From Apostichopus japonicus (Eukaryota > Echinodermata > Holothuroidea > Aspidochirotida > Stichopodidae), in contig NC_092562.1 in assembly GCF_037975245.1 (NCBI RefSeq), positions 13,322,501 to 13,386,500 on the forward strand: a stretch of DNA of 64,000 nucleotides. The letters are read 5' to 3'. Numbering within the stretch: position 1 is the stretch's first letter; every line of letters starts with the position of its first letter. Under the pieces are notes generated by a model. That model was not told the origin of the DNA, searched no databases, and saw nothing but the letters and a program-made list of their open reading frames with translations. This document shows positions 45,026-56,983 of the stretch, in pieces. Both the position numbers and the translations under genes were made by a program.

Positions 45026-48000
45026 CGATGTCGATGGTAGTTGTTTCCGATCGTGTATATGTAACCAGAGCATAACCTGGTTAATGTTTTGCATAGTTAT
45101 CATTTTCTTTTATTTTCCACCTTTGTTTCTATCCATTTAATCATTTTCTTATCTTTGTTTTTATTCATTTGATCATTTTCTTTTGTTTGTTTGTTTTTAT
45201 TCATTTGACAATGAATAACCTTTACTTGGTAGATTTATGAGTTCCCTTAATTTTCACTTTTATTGCTAACTACTACATGGCAACAGTTAGTGGTCGGGTG
45301 GCCCTGTGTGACCTGTCTTTTTCTTAAGCTAAGTAATTGTTTTGCGTGGTCCTATTTTCTAGGAATATATGAGTGGCTCCAAGAGTCTATCCCTTTTCAG
45401 AACTGTGGATTAAATAGACAATTTTATAACTTTTGTTTGGTTAGATGATTTGTTTGGTGATAGATGATTATTTTAAATGTACCAAAGGACACCATAAATT
45501 AAGTAATGTGTCTGGTAAATTATATATTAAGTGTTAATTGACAGCTGGTTGGTCACTGGACCACAGATACCAGGAAGTGGAGGGCAAGCTGGTCTAGAGT
45601 TTAAGTTGGTCATGTGTAGGTTGCCTTGTACTATTATTATGGGATGAATTCTTATTATTATGGGATGTATTCTTATTATTATGGGATGAATTCTTATTAT
45701 TATGGGATGTATTCTTATTATTATGGGATGGAGTGAATAAGGTAGCATGGTAGGGGGAAATTAAGATAAGACACTGATGCTGAGTTAAGTTTACAGTAGT
45801 TAGAGGAGAAGAGGGGAAGGATTGAGTTTGTAATAGTTAGAGGAGAAGGATTAAGTTTGAAATGGTTGGGCAAGAGATCATAAGTATTTTCTTAGACTAA
45901 CTTCACCAGTAATAGAGTAGAGGACCAGTATTAAATTAATTAGAAGTTAAATGGACACTTAATTGAAGCTATTTACCCATGGAGTTTTTATAGAAGTTTA
46001 GTGAATACCTGGAGCTTGTTCTACAAATGGATATTCTATTTTAGTAAACACCTGGAACTGTTTTACAAGGAGATTTCATATTTAATAAAAGTTTATCACC
46101 CGGAGCTGTACCAATGGAGGCAGAACTTTATTTAATCCTGTACTAATATCTGGCAACGATATAATTTTCTGTTGTGATGGAACTGAACTATAAATTCCCA
46201 TTTTAATTCAATGTTTGGATCCGGAAGTGAACCCCTGTGATTACCCAACCCGAGTGATGAACAGTTTCTCCTAGAGACGCCCCAAGCTGAGACGCCCCAA
46301 GAGGTTATTTCCCCGAATCGCGAGCTGTCCAGAGAACCACCCAATCCAGAGACGTCCCCTAACTAAGTGAACCGCCCTAGAAGTTTCCCAAGGAGACAAT
46401 TTCGTTCTCAAATTGTATTCGGTCGACCCGCGCAGCGATTTTGTTATTATTTTCGTTGGGACTGATAAGTATTATTTTTCCATTAAGTTCAGTGGAGTCG
46501 TTATAAGAAGTAAGAGTTCCGAGATATGTAAGTTACACCCATTTATATAATTTCACATATAACCTTAAGTAACCCCATTGATATTAATACAACGTTCATG
46601 TGCATCGTAAACACACCACTTTACCTTTATTTGTTTGTTTTTGTGTGAGCATTCCGCCTTTTTAAGTTGTCCCCACGATCTCAGAGTAAATCGGCCCTAC
46701 CCTGATTTGGAGGTGTCACTTGTAATCTTCCCAAACCTAAAAATATATTTAAGCCTCGTCACTGCGTTTTTGAATGGCTACATATATACAACTTGACAAC
46801 ATTTCGAGCAACCAGTCTCATGTGCGCAGTTCACTAGGAAGGCTACTTATTGGTATAATAAGATGTCGTCTTGTTTTATTGACAAACGATATATATGTAG
46901 CACGTCATCGAAAAACATAGGTGGTGGGCAGATATCTCTATTAGTGTTGATCGTTTGATCATTTTGACATATAAACATGATCAGTATGATGTATCACTAC
47001 TTTGTAAAGCATATATAGTGTTTCAATGTCAGCCAAGTGTGATCTGTAGTTTTATATGAATTTGAATGAACATATTTTAATTGTTGTGAGTTGCTAACAT
47101 TTGTGAAACAATGGATTAACACAACACATACGACCGCACTGAGGAGCCAAAGGCATCAACAGTTTAGCTTTAACTAAGGCAGAATTCCAGACATTTAACA
47201 AGCTACGATATTCCTGAGCATTAGGCCTATATATGTATATACTCCAAACTATGTTAGAGACATAAATGAGAGAATAAACACACATGGAGGAAAGAGGGAG
47301 TGGAAGAGAGTGTGTACCTGCCATCAACCACCTTCAACACGAATTTCTTCAGACAGTTTCTGCTGAAACTCCTTTCAACTTTCAAATTCAATTCAAACTC
47401 CAGAAGAATCCGATACCAAGGTGCACACCATCTCTTAGAAGAGAGTATTTATTCTAGCGACTTGATCGTATCAGGAGGGAAATGGTATAATGGCTAGGCT
47501 ATGCTTCTTTCAATTATTCCTTAATTGTAGTAGAGTGAAGTCTTGCTCACACTTGTTCAACCCTGATGACAATGGGGTCAGACCCAAGGTCAATTCTGGG
47601 GCCCAGTGAAGTAATGGATAAAGAGTAAAGTATATACTCATATGGCAGACTTCAGAAAGGGCCCCCCCCCCAGCCCAGTGACATCATTATTCCCATGGCC
47701 TGACCTGCTTCCTAAAGCCACTGATCACACTGTCTGAATCCCTATAAATTAATTCTTACATTGCAATATTCTTTTACTTCAATCTATGAACAAGACTCAC
47801 AAGAGTAAAGTAACAAACTTGAAAGTTTAAGGAAAAAAAGAAACAGTTCACACTTAAAAACAATAACACAAACACAGCAACATTGATACCTATTTATAGT
47901 AGCACTTTTATTAAATCTTATATTATTCACAACAATAGAAAAAAATCTTTCTCTATTCACCACAGTCATTCAGATATTTTTTGCACACAAAACTCATACA

Positions 48001-48171
48001 GTTGTGCTTTCAGTTTTGCACAGACAAATTTCATGACTTCTAGGTAGGCTCTTTTAGTTTTTCCCTATAGAGAAAATGAGGGAAGCTGTTTTGAAGGAGA
48101 TACCGTTTCATGAGCCATTGGGTTTATTAGGATAATGATGTTCCTTCGAACAGCATCCAGTTGGGTTTTTC
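45026..48171. other. Intergenic DNA between sulfotransferase B and NDUFA7
   Basis: Convergent 3' ends face each other here. A 21-bp tandem repeat (TATTATTATGGGATGAATTC, alternating with GTATTC) lies at 45631-45731, about 5 copies. GAGACGCCCCAAGC words repeat near 46273-46300. No exon is recognised. Confidence 0.5.
48123..48128 (-). terminator. Candidate polyadenylation signal of NDUFA7
   Basis: AATAAA on the minus strand, about 45 bases past the stop codon. It is close for a 3' UTR, and further AATAAA matches lie downstream (about 47890). Confidence 0.35.
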
Positions 48172-51100
48172 TCACAAGTAAGGTTCATCTGTGGATAATT
48201 TCCACTGCCTCATACTGCCGGGAGTTACAGGTTTTCTTCCTTCACTTGCTACGGCATCCGATTCACTGGAGGAATGAAATAATACATAAAACGATGTCAT
48301 TATTCAATAAATAAGTGGTGATCCTTCAATAAATAAGAATGGGAAAAAATGCTTTATTTCAGGTATTTTCAGGTAAATGTATACTGAAAACAATCTACAT
48401 AATAGATATACAAATCAACAGAAAATGAAAAAATAAAAAGGAACATCTTTTGGGCATGGAGAAAGTTAAATGGACTGGAAAAGTCAGCTACAAGTGACAT
48501 AGTTTTTCTTACAGGACAGAGATGCTTCTGATGAAAATGTCTCTCCTTAAAAAGTGAAACCACATCCAGATAGCATGCTATCAGTTAGAAATTCAAAAAG
48601 TCCTTTTGCAGCCATTAACTTCTTCAAGCTTTTTTTAACTTTGCACAATATTCATACCTTCCTTCTTTGGAGGGTTCCTTTAACAATTTTGTCTGTGAGT
48701 AGACTACAGTAGGTGGTCCGACTTCTCTTCGGCCATCCCGAGCAAAGTAATAGTTTGCAGCCAGCTTGTGAGACACTCCATCAGGTAAGTTTGGTTCTGG
48801 TATTGTCCTAGAAATTGCACAACATAAATAGCAAATTGATCTGTTAATTACAACTTGAACCGATAGACAACTTGATCCGTCGGTGATAAACAGACAAGAA
48901 TTTAGTTTACACCTTAGACCTCTGTATGCAATCTCAATTTCCTTATCTTTTGAAACTCAGATCAAGAGCTCTGGTTTGATTTCTGGTGTTCCACGTGGCA
49001 TGTATTCACAAAATACTTAAATGAGAACATTACTTTCCAGTCCCTCCCCCCCCCCCTCCCCCAACCTCCACAGAGATCTACAACGACAGTGTATTTTACA
49101 CATCATAAGAGGCAATGACTCAAATACTTGACCTTCATGGTGCTTCATTATTTCATTTTAATAGGTCTTACAGCAAAAAGTTTTTTCTAAATGACATGAA
49201 CAAAAACAAAGATTATTGAGGCACTACGACAGGTTCCATTGCCATATGTATGTGCCTGAGGTGTGTTTATGTGATACTCAATTATACGGTAAAGAAATAC
49301 CAAGTACTGTCCCTATGGGCGTAACAAAATACTAACTAAAATTTGCAGTCATGTTGAACAGCTTGCAGTTTAATATGACTGTGTGAAATCACCTTTGTGG
49401 AATTTATGTTTCTCTTACAGTTATTGGTAAATATGTGGGTTTATATTATTTTTTTATAGTAACTTTATACTGAACCGTTTCCCCCTGGTCACATGACCCT
49501 GCCTCCCACCCCCCCCCCCCCCACAAGCTCAATCTGGCCTTGCACATGATGTCAGTTCTGAGGGGTTTAAAGGCCTTTCAGGGACAATTTATCCAGAATA
49601 ACATTCCAATATCTTATGCAAAATGGTCAAATTCAAACATGCATATATATATATAGCAGTTTTTGTGCACAGGGACCATAGTATTTTATGAGAGAACAAT
49701 ATCTGAGCCCTCAAAATTGCTACACAAAACTAAAGTTGAACATTAAATCATTCCCTGCATTTAGATAAGGGATCAAAGTCAATGACATTTTAGCTGTAGC
49801 TGTTCTGTCAAACAGTAAAATCCAAACCTTGAAAGAAAGAAGAATTCTTCAGCTGATCAACCTGCCATATATATACTGTATCTTCACACAACTTGGGTAT
49901 ATATTCCCACAATTTAGCAACACTTGGGAACTGGTTTATATGTTAGAAAATTTAACAGTCGTCTACAAACCTTGAAGAAATGTCTGGCACAGTTCTGTTA
50001 TTAAGTTTTGCTTGAAGATTTCTCTGTGAAATATGAAAATGATAAAATTAATAAAATCAGTTTGTAAAATAACACGTCTTTTAATTTTATAGTTGTTAAG
50101 TAATTTAGTTCAATGATGGTTGATGAATAAGAATATATATGCTTGCAGCAGTTTTCTTCACATTATCTTAGTTTGATCAATTACTATGACGTTGAAATGA
50201 CAAGAAAACTTGGGAAAACCCTCAGGGCCTATTTTCAGATTAAGGAATATTGTTTTATCAAAGTTAAACTTGTATCACAGAAAATGGCAGCACAAGAAAA
50301 TAGCAGACAGTTTCGATTAAATAAAAAAGAAATGAAAGATGAAATTCACCAAATATGTTAACTTTAAAGCCAACCACAAAAATACCTGTGTCCAGATGGC
50401 AATGTGGCTCTCACAACTACCAACTCCAATGGTTTTACAGTGAGACACACAGTTTTATGCAGCGTCTAAGAGAAGGATCTCCAAATTTCATGTGCGAAAG
50501 TCTTAAGCCATTACAACAACCAAATCATGTTAACATTGGGTTGTGGATTATTTTCATGTGATGAAATAAATGATGGGAGACTTGTGAATTCTCTTTTATG
50601 CAGTGCAGAGTGCACTTCTACCTGCAGGCAGTGGCCGAATGTCAAAAGCAATTGGTGGGGCTTATTCGCAGGGCAGCCCTGCGAATAGCCGGACACAAGT
50701 TTCTTATTCACAGGGCAGCCCTGCGAACAGCCGGATACAGACACCTTATTTGCAGGGCTGCCCTGCCAACAGCCGGACACATACACCTTATTTGCAGGGC
50801 TGCCCTGCGAATAGCCAGACACAAGAATCTTATTTGCAGGGCTGGCCTGCGAATAGCCAGACACATACACCTTATTCACAGGGCAGCCTTAGACTGGGTT
50901 AACGGGCTCAGTAACTTTTGGGGCTATTCAAATTTGCTTTTGGGCACCAGCTATCTTTTTGAGAGTCTTAATTGAGAGCCCCTATATTTTGAGGAATTAA
51001 TTGGCCTTTGGGATTCCTATCTTAATGCTGTTAGGATTGGTTTTGGGAGCCTAGGGCCTTAAGATTGAACCAGTCTAGCATTAGTACTGCCAACATAAAA

Positions 51101-51954
51101 AATGTCATCCCTCATTTTCACATTTGTTTTTGCAGAGTGACTGCTCATTTGCATGTAAAGGTGTGGGAGGGGGGGGGGAGTGTCACACCCTTGACCATAT
51201 TGGCTTTCAGGCAATGTCGGCTTTTGGGGAATCCCAAGATAAGCTCCCTTAAAATAAGCTTTTAAAATTGAACTGCTGGGGTTCCAAAAATTAGCTTATG
51301 AAATGGCTAAGACTATTTGGGCCCAAAAGGTTGGCTTTTCAAGGCCCCTAAACTGACTGGTATCAATAGCAAAACCTAATAATAAACCTATTTTCAAAAT
51401 CGTCACAGCCCTGCAAATAAGGTGTCTGTGTACGTTATTCGCCGGGCTGCCCTGCGAATGATCACTTCGAAAGCAATGAGTATTGACTTCAAGCCTAACA
51501 GTCAATGGTTTCACAATTTGATAATCTCCACTTTGTAAATTACAGGCAACAATCATCTGTTGTTGGATTTCATATTTTATTAGGATGTTTTCTTTCCATG
51601 AGAAGGGAAAGTGGTGGCAGGTCTGAGACGATCTTTGCTTTGATCCTTTGACAATAAATCATAATTTTGCAATAGTCTAGTTTACAGTTCGGCATACAAA
51701 CTAAGTTAACAACATACTGCACTGTACACCTATGATCTAGCCTAGGCTTAGGCCTACAACTTGGCGAAGCCTAGGCCTATGGTACGTGCTAATACAATAG
51801 GCAACACATTGAGCTGACAAAATAAGTGTAGCCTGTAAATGTACGTAAGACATACCTCTGAAGAAAGTAGACATGTAATCAAGTAAGCAACGATTAAACT
51901 TACCCCAACGAGGAAGTTCCGAAGATTTTGTATGAATTTCGTCGCGGTCGCCAT
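48172..51954 (-). CDS. NDUFA7: NADH dehydrogenase 1 alpha subcomplex subunit 7 (complex I), 4 exons
   Basis: An accessory subunit of mitochondrial respiratory complex I, on the matrix side. Exons on minus: 51904-51954, 49971-50023, 48658-48807, 48172-48265, all GT-AG with phases 0,2,2. This gives 115 residues; the vertebrate protein is about 113. It opens [17 protein letters not shown], continues [18 protein letters not shown], has the signature block [20 protein letters not shown] (about 41-60) and ends [18 protein letters not shown]. SHKLxxNYYxxRDGRR and the W-x-LSxDxPYL tail are the family landmarks. There is no cleavable mitochondrial presequence, as in the family. The start is the first Met. 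Intron 1 (1.9 kb) holds a hairpin minisatellite. No defects are visible. Confidence 0.95.
50663..50890 (+). repeat. 42-bp minisatellite with GC hairpins in NDUFA7 intron 1
   Basis: Five to six units, each with a GCAGGGCTGCCCTGC palindrome followed by GAATAGCCGGACACA. All frames stay open because 42 is a multiple of three. A related inverted piece lies at about 51402-51460. Confidence 0.88.
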
Positions 51955-54900
51955 CGTCTATTCCGAAAGCTACACTTTGCAGGGTGACCAGAATTTGAAC
52001 AAAATATGCTAACGATTTTCGTGTTGTAGAACTTGCCAAGGAAAATGTCTAAAAGTAATGAACGCCAAATGGGACATGATGGCAATTTGGACTGCCAACA
52101 ATGAGCCATAAAAAAATTAAAAAATACGCAGTATATGTGGAATACCTTCACGTCGTGTTTCTTCTCTTTGTGTCTAAATCGTAGAATTTAACTATTATCA
52201 AGAATAGTTCATTCTTTTATGTGTGGTTGATGTATCTGCTTTCTTTTATAAAGATCATGTGAATAAGAGCCAGATATGCAGGGTTCATTTAAGATTAGCC
52301 TATCCCAAGGCCGGATTAAGATTATGGTATGTTTGTTGGGTCAGTAAAGGTGGACAAAATTTTGCTCACGACCCGACCAAGACCCAACAGTCGGTCCTCC
52401 TCCTGACCAAATCAGGCATATCAAACATGTTTGATATTCGTTGTGGCATGGAAGAGTCGTGAAATAAGGTGACGACTACAGAAAGTCAAAATGGCTGCCC
52501 CCATATGGAACTGATGAGCAAGAGATTAAACTGTTGGGTTACGTCGAGTCGGGCTAGTGTGCAGCTAACCAACAAGTGCGACGCCGACGTGACTAAGTGG
52601 CCAGGACTATCTCCAACTCATTCCCAACAAGTAGTCCAGAAGAGTCGCTTGGGTCGGTGCAAATTGCGCCAGCCTTTAGGCATATTGATGAACACGATTG
52701 GTCTATTTTGTCTAATACACAAACCAGATATTAGGTCAATTCATCAGACTCACAAGGAAAACATGAGCATTTTATGGGCTCAAATAACAGAGTTAAGTAA
52801 GTAAGTTTTCAATCCAATACAAATTTGTCAAGGACAAGTTGTGTTGAATGTAATGCAAGCATGCTCTGTTGTTAAAGAGCAGTGAAAACAAACATGTTTT
52901 GATTGAGTTATTAGTATTTTTATGAAAAAATGAATTAAACAATAACATTTAGAACCCGACATCGCATTGCAGAGATTGAGCATACCTTCTAAAATAGTTG
53001 CAGAAACATTTATCAATTTATCAATTTACAATTTATCAATTTATCAATTTACAATTTATCAATATGGAGCTATAATTTATCAATATGGATATTCTGCCTT
53101 AATTCACCCTTTAATCTGTTGAACTTCATAATAAAAATTGGCTGTCATAACTGAAATTAAGTGCACAAGGGGTCAAATATTCAACAACAAAAGTCAAATT
53201 GAAAAACAGATTGAAAAAAATATATTAAAAAAATAAACAAATAAATTTAAACAAATAAAAAAAATTAAAACAAAAATCAATTTTTGTATGAACAAAGACA
53301 GACAAAAACAAATTGAAACAAAACAGTAAACAAGACAAATAAAAAGAAACAAGAAAGATGTAGACAATAGACCATTATCAGTCTGTAACATAATTTATTA
53401 TTCCTTTTGATAACAGAAAAGACATTGCATGCAATAAATCGTGCATTAAATTAAATTTTCAATTTGGCAAGATGAATACACCAATTATACTCCAAACTGT
53501 GCAGACCATGTGTGAAATAATAATGCACTGCCTCACGATCTTGGTTAAAAACTGCTCACCTAACTCCCCCCCCCCCCCATCCTGTCCGTACCTTTCCCTC
53601 TATCCTTCAGCATTGGAAAGATTGAGAACCACAGTATGACTTTAGACAGATTTTCCACAAATGGATTTTGAATTCCCAAGCCCCAAAAGATGAAAATTGT
53701 TGGAAAAAAACAACAACCTCAAATTTACCTTTATACAACTCTTTCAATCAGTTAATTTATCAGATATACAATGATTATAGTATCATACAGTTTATGGTAT
53801 CATAAAATATTTGAGCTGACAAAGTGGTTAGTTACAGAATACTCTCTAGATTAGACTGTGGCTTACATTCATTATTACAATCTCTTCAGATACCAGCTAG
53901 AACATAACCATCAGAAGAACCAGTAGCTTGAAAACTTTTACAGCTTTTTTAGTAACTCAAGATAATGAGTAATGTTACAAAGTGTTATCATACCATCATA
54001 TCTGTTCTTTCGGTGGAGCGTAATTGCACATATCACGTTCGGGGCAGGAGCCAGCACATGATTCTATTGATAATCGCGATTGCACTCAAACGTTGTATAC
54101 GTAAGGAAATTCCATGAGAAAAGTGACGAGCGAGAATGTTGTAATAAACAAATCCTGTCTCGTAAAAGCATCTGAAAGACCAATCGAGCTATGTTAATCC
54201 TTCAGAATAGTAGAGAAACGGCTTTTGATTATAACAAAATACAATTTTAAATTTAAGTTCTTTGCATTTAATAGGGTTGTAAATTTGTGTCACTCATAAC
54301 AAAAAGATTTCATGTTGGTAAAGTGGTAAATTGTTAAAATAAAAAGATAAAAAATAAAAAAAGACAAGATGGTGATTAATATAGACATAAACCAATTGTT
54401 CAAAATTTAGGATGAAAACATCAGGGCTCTCTGATATGTATTTAATGGAGATTCCAGATTAATTCCTCTTTCTGATAGATATTTTTGAGCTTGAAAAATT
54501 GTAATGCAAACAAAAAACGAGTCAAACTGTTGCACCTGCTGTGGATTTATGGGCTCAGTTCCTGGACCCCAGCATAAGCCCTTGAATTCTGCCCCTCCCC
54601 CACCTCCCAATTAGTAATGGTCACCTAAACCTTACAGTTGTAATTATGTAAGAACTTGTCTCAGAAATGTGAATGTGATATTGATCTACATTAGTTTGTA
54701 GCACAAAAGACCATAAACAGATGCTTGGAATCCATGAGAATCCAGACCGTTTCTTATCAAACCAGATATCGATAACCAGTCCAGACAACAAGGAGTTCTC
54801 AATGGGCAGCCCCAGTGCCAACCCGAGGTTGTAAAAAGGATTGCAATCCCAACGTCTGAACAAAATCGGCCCAGAATTTCCACGGATGGGTACGACGGTC

Positions 54901-56983
54901 CTTATGGATTAGCAACCGACCAGCCTACCTGGCATATTTGACGATCGGTAATCGATCGATCAATCAGAAACGTTTACATAGCGATCTAGGTACAGTGAGA
55001 TTTTGATTCTCTCCGGCACCTAACTTTGCTCCAACCAATGTTTCTCTTTGGCCCGTATAGAAAAAAAGGAATTGAGGCGTCCTTGTCTAGACTTCACAGC
55101 AGCCTGCATCATCTAGTCCCATGGAAGTTTCAAACTAACAATGCCCACATGATATCTATATTATTATCGAGTGTGCTTAAAGTATTCAGTTTAATTTAAA
55201 GGTGTAGCAGTCATTTGTTTTGGTAATAATGCCATTTTGCCACAAGTAGAACTAACTTGATAGAGTTTTGCACAGAAAATTGCAAAACTATCCTTCATCT
55301 GCGGATTATAGGGAAATACAGTCAACAAACCCGACCTTATAACACTTGTTTTATCTAGCAATTTGGAGTCACTTAAATAATATTGAAACAGACCACCAGT
55401 CTATAATTAAGTATTGAATACAGCAAAATACTGGGATGTGGTCGAAGAGAGGCCAGGGGAGGGGAAGAGGGAACGGACAGGGTAGCCTTTCCCTCATCCC
55501 AGCCCAGCTCTCTCATACTGAGAAAATGAAAACACAAAGATGACTACACTTAAAATGCAAAATAACAGAGAGTGAAAAATGGAGAGGTGCGCAATATCAT
55601 TAAAGGTCCTCCCTCTGTGGTAGGATGTAGCTATTATGGAATACAAGACCCCTCATAACCCCCACCCCAATTTTGACCTCCCCCCATAACCCTCTTTCTC
55701 TGGTCTGGATCAACTCTCCTAGTATTTGAAATTTAATCATATCAGTGTTGATCTGTATAAATCTCTGTGTAAAATTACAATAATATTACAAAATAAAGTA
55801 TTTACTGTACTTTATATTTTGCTTCCCCATGCCATCACCTACCAATCACCTTTGAAACATTTCACAATCCTACAAAAGGCCCATTTTCAAAGAGAGGCAT
55901 TAAAAAAAAACAAGAACACAATTTGAGAGGAGTCATTCCTCTCGGTATTCACCTGATGACGTATTAAACGACTTCAATCGAGTGAAAGAGAATCAAGACA
56001 GAGATGTGATATTTCCAAATTGTTTCCAGAGAAGAAACACAAAGATTGATCCCAGTTGGCAACAATTTAATCAAACCATTAACCATAATAATCCTAGCTG
56101 GATTTTTCAAATGTCAAAACTACTTATGGCAAGACCAAACTTCTTTAGTTACAATTACTACAAAATCGTGTCAAATTCTTAAAGATTGGTTGCAAGTTGT
56201 CATTTACAATGGCCAACAAACATGGGGGGGAGAGTGGAGGGAATTATAAAAATATTGACTGTGTCAAGCTCTTTAAATTTTGGTTAAAGTTGTCATTTAC
56301 ACTGGTCAACAAACATGGGGTGTGGTAAAGGGTGGGTAGGGGGAGGGGGGAGGGGGAATTAAAGGAAATATCAACCTTGGGGAGAAAAGTAAAATGGAAG
56401 TACCAAGATGGCTGTGAATGTTTGCAGCATGAGTAGGTTTAATCCTGCATCATTTAAATTATCACTTTTTAGTAACAATTTTGTTGTCGTTTTCTGGGGG
56501 TTTTTTCAACTGCTTTTTAATAGCTTTTTGACATGCAGTAAATGCCTATCTACATTAAGATCCATTTATAAAAAATATTTGTCACCAATTTAGGCAAGTT
56601 TGGCAACCGAAACAATTTATCTCTCACTCATTATGAAGTGCTCTTGAGAATTAAACATTCGTACAATTTCCTCCTTGGCTGTCAGTGTTTAGGATGGAAA
56701 CCAACCATGTTTTCAACCATTGTTTGGTGTAAAAAAAAATCAATGGCACGGTGTAATAAACAAAGTTCATGATTACCACTTTTTTTCGCTACAAATGGGC
56801 AGTTTAATCGCTTTTGTGAATGGACTTTTCCAAATGCTTCATCGGTTCTCTTCTCTTTTTGCTTCATTTCAGCAAATCAATGATATTTTCAATCGTTTCT
56901 AATACTCGGTGTGATAATCTTTCCTTCTCTTCATACTCCATTTTCCCCGCAAATCTTTACATCTAGTGGATTCGGTAAAAATC
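51955..56983. other. Intergenic DNA between NDUFA7 and the fukutin 3' end
   Basis: NDUFA7 and fukutin are both on minus, fukutin upstream. Contents: TTTATCAA short repeats (53020-53085), an A-rich tract (53200-53360), a poly-C run (53567-53578). An 80-codon minus-strand ORF (54621-54863) has no recognisable domain. No gene is supported. Confidence 0.45.

Noticed and set aside
50598-50975. Repeat ORFs on both strands of the NDUFA7 intron
   Set aside because: A 42-bp repeat keeps every frame open; the protein gene there is NDUFA7 on minus.
54621-54883. Two overlapping minus-strand ORFs (80 and 65 codons) as an exon
   Set aside because: No family recognised; fukutin already ends at 56984 and NDUFA7 starts at 51954. 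Left as unassigned.
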